Shown piece after piece: positions 63,143 through 64,000 of a stretch of 64,000 nucleotides of DNA. Numbering within the stretch: position 1 is the stretch's first letter; every line of letters begins with the position of its first letter. The DNA lies in contig CALGLR010000015.1 of NCBI GenBank assembly GCA_937959395.1, positions 1 to 64,000 on the forward strand, read 5' to 3'. The translations under genes were made by a program, and so were the position numbers. Source of the stretch: an uncultured Flavobacteriaceae bacterium. Its GTDB lineage: Bacteria > Bacteroidota > Bacteroidia > Flavobacteriales > Flavobacteriaceae. Below the pieces are notes generated by a model, which searched no databases, was not told where the DNA came from, and saw nothing but the letters and a program-made list of their open reading frames with translations.

Positions 63143-64000
63143 TTAAAATTCAAGATTTAACCCTAATGTTACCGTTTGCTGTATGGGAGATCCCGCTCTT
63201 TGATAACCATAAGTCGTGGCACTTGTATTATTTATAGACTCTGGATTAAAACCTGTATAATCACTTGCCGTGAAATACAATAAATTAGCACCCGAAGCAT
63301 ATATTCTAGCTTTAGATAGTCTTATTTTCGATGCTATATCTTTCGGGAAACTAAATCCTACATTTATATTACGTAATGCCACATATGAGGCATCTTGTAT
63401 TTGATCATCAGTAAAAATCTTTTCTTTAATAAATTCTTGATCTGGAGTTGTCGCTAAATCAAAATCTTGAGAACTATTAAATTGATTAAATAAATATTGA
63501 TCTCCTATATTTCTAATCTCAGCGCCATGACTTCCTTGAAACATAAAACTTAAATCAAATAATCCTATTTTAAAATCATTGGTAATACTCCAAATAAAAT
63601 CTGTATAAGGATCTCCTAAAATAGTTTTATCATCATCATCTATTAAACCATCACCATTTAAATCTTTTACGTAAACATCTTGTGCAGATCCACCTACTGG
63701 ATGGTATGGATTATTTATAAACTCTAAAGGTATTTCTCTATCTACTACCCAACCATAGAATGAAGATATTGGATTACCTACCAAATTAATCCACTCTGCA
63801 GCTCTTTTAGAATCTACATTTTGAATTTGTCCATTAGAATCTGCAAAATCTAATAGTTCATTTTTATTTCTAGAAGCTAAAAGAGTAGTACTCCATCTAA
63901 ATTTCTCTTTACTTAAATTTCTAGTTCTTAATTCTAATTCAAATCCTGCATTCTCAACTTCACCTATATTAACTAGTGCACTATTAAAACCTGTAGTACT
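63143..64000 (-). CDS. SusC/RagA TonB-dependent transporter, C-terminal part (cut by window edge)
   Basis: The frame is open from the TAA at 63143 to the window edge (286 codons) and encodes the C-terminal barrel of a SusC-like outer-membrane transporter. It contains VGNPISSFYGWVVDREIPLE, VYVKDLNGDGLIDDDDKTIL and YVALRNINVGFSFPKDIASK, ends VTLGLNLEF, and further upstream shows ENAGFELELRTRNLSKEKF. SusC partners with SusD (14 bp downstream) to import alginate oligosaccharides. The N-terminal signal, plug and promoter are outside the window. Confidence 0.93.
   Translation of the reverse strand, partial: STTGFNSALVNIGEVENAGFELELRTRNLSKEKFRWSTTLLASRNKNELLDFADSNGQIQNVDSKRAAEWINLVGNPISSFYGWVVDREIPLEFINNPYHPVGGSAQDVYVKDLNGDGLIDDDDKTILGDPYTDFIWSITNDFKIGLFDLSFMFQGSHGAEIRNIGDQYLFNQFNSSQDFDLATTPDQEFIKEKIFTDDQIQDASYVALRNINVGFSFPKDIASKIRLSKARIYASGANLLYFTASDYTGFNPESINNTSATTYGYQRAGSPIQQTVTLGLNLEF

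Overview
The window is AT-rich chromosomal DNA from a marine member of the Flavobacteriaceae (Bacteroidota). The evidence is consistent across the window: gliding genes gldF and gldG, several secreted proteins with type IX secretion (T9SS) C-terminal sorting tails, a SusC/SusD pair, TAnnTTTG-type promoters, and an alginate utilisation locus. The gene style resembles the Lacinutrix/Olleya/Winogradskyella/Algibacter group, but I cannot name the genus. I saw no rRNA, tRNA or CRISPR array.

Region 1 (1-7.4 kb) holds surface and secreted proteins in a rearranged setting. The left edge cuts what looks like an IS1595-type transposase. Next come a repeat-rich protein with an S74 self-cleaving chaperone tail, a serine hydrolase, and two T9SS-type beta-propeller proteins. 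Around the first propeller gene lie two halves of a broken LytTR regulator. A 56-bp direct repeat made of LytTR coding sequence flanks the gene, and one LytTR half is fused in frame to a copy of the acs 3' end.

Region 2 (7.4-26.9 kb) is mostly core metabolism and housekeeping: acetate activation and uptake (acs, SSS symporter, DUF4212 subunit), two DUF3857 proteins, an AGCS symporter, an AhpD-like protein, purC, phoH, and a run from a SAM hydrolase-family gene through an ABM protein, a GldM-C-like protein, gldF, a small membrane protein and gldG, followed by dnaN.

Region 3 (27-32.6 kb) is a signalling cassette of two stand-alone receiver proteins, a TonB-dependent receptor and a YfiR-histidine kinase fusion. 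Region 4 (33-37.1 kb) is a sulfur/persulfide module: two YeeE/YedE proteins, a CstB-like persulfide dioxygenase-rhodanese, a TSUP exporter and a Crp/Fnr regulator with clustered cysteines. Matching palindromes precede the transcription units and suggest one regulon.

Region 5 (37-54 kb) contains a HAD phosphatase, an orphan cobT, two secreted proteins, a RES-Xre toxin-antitoxin pair, and a long minus-strand cluster of acyl-CoA dehydrogenases, SDR and MDR oxidoreductases and an APH-like kinase. Its intergenic spaces carry tandem arrays of hairpin-forming repeats. Region 6 (54-64 kb) is an alginate polysaccharide utilisation locus: SusC (cut by the window edge), SusD, a PKD lipoprotein, a PL7 alginate lyase, a GntR/FadR regulator, an MFS transporter, a DEH reductase-type SDR, KDG kinase, KDPG aldolase and a half-length LacI regulator. 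Together these would bind and cleave alginate, import the uronate and convert it through DEH, KDG and KDPG to pyruvate and glyceraldehyde 3-phosphate.

Three imperfect inverted-repeat elements of 156-159 bp (near 5.6, 58.6 and 59.5 kb) form a dispersed repeat family.
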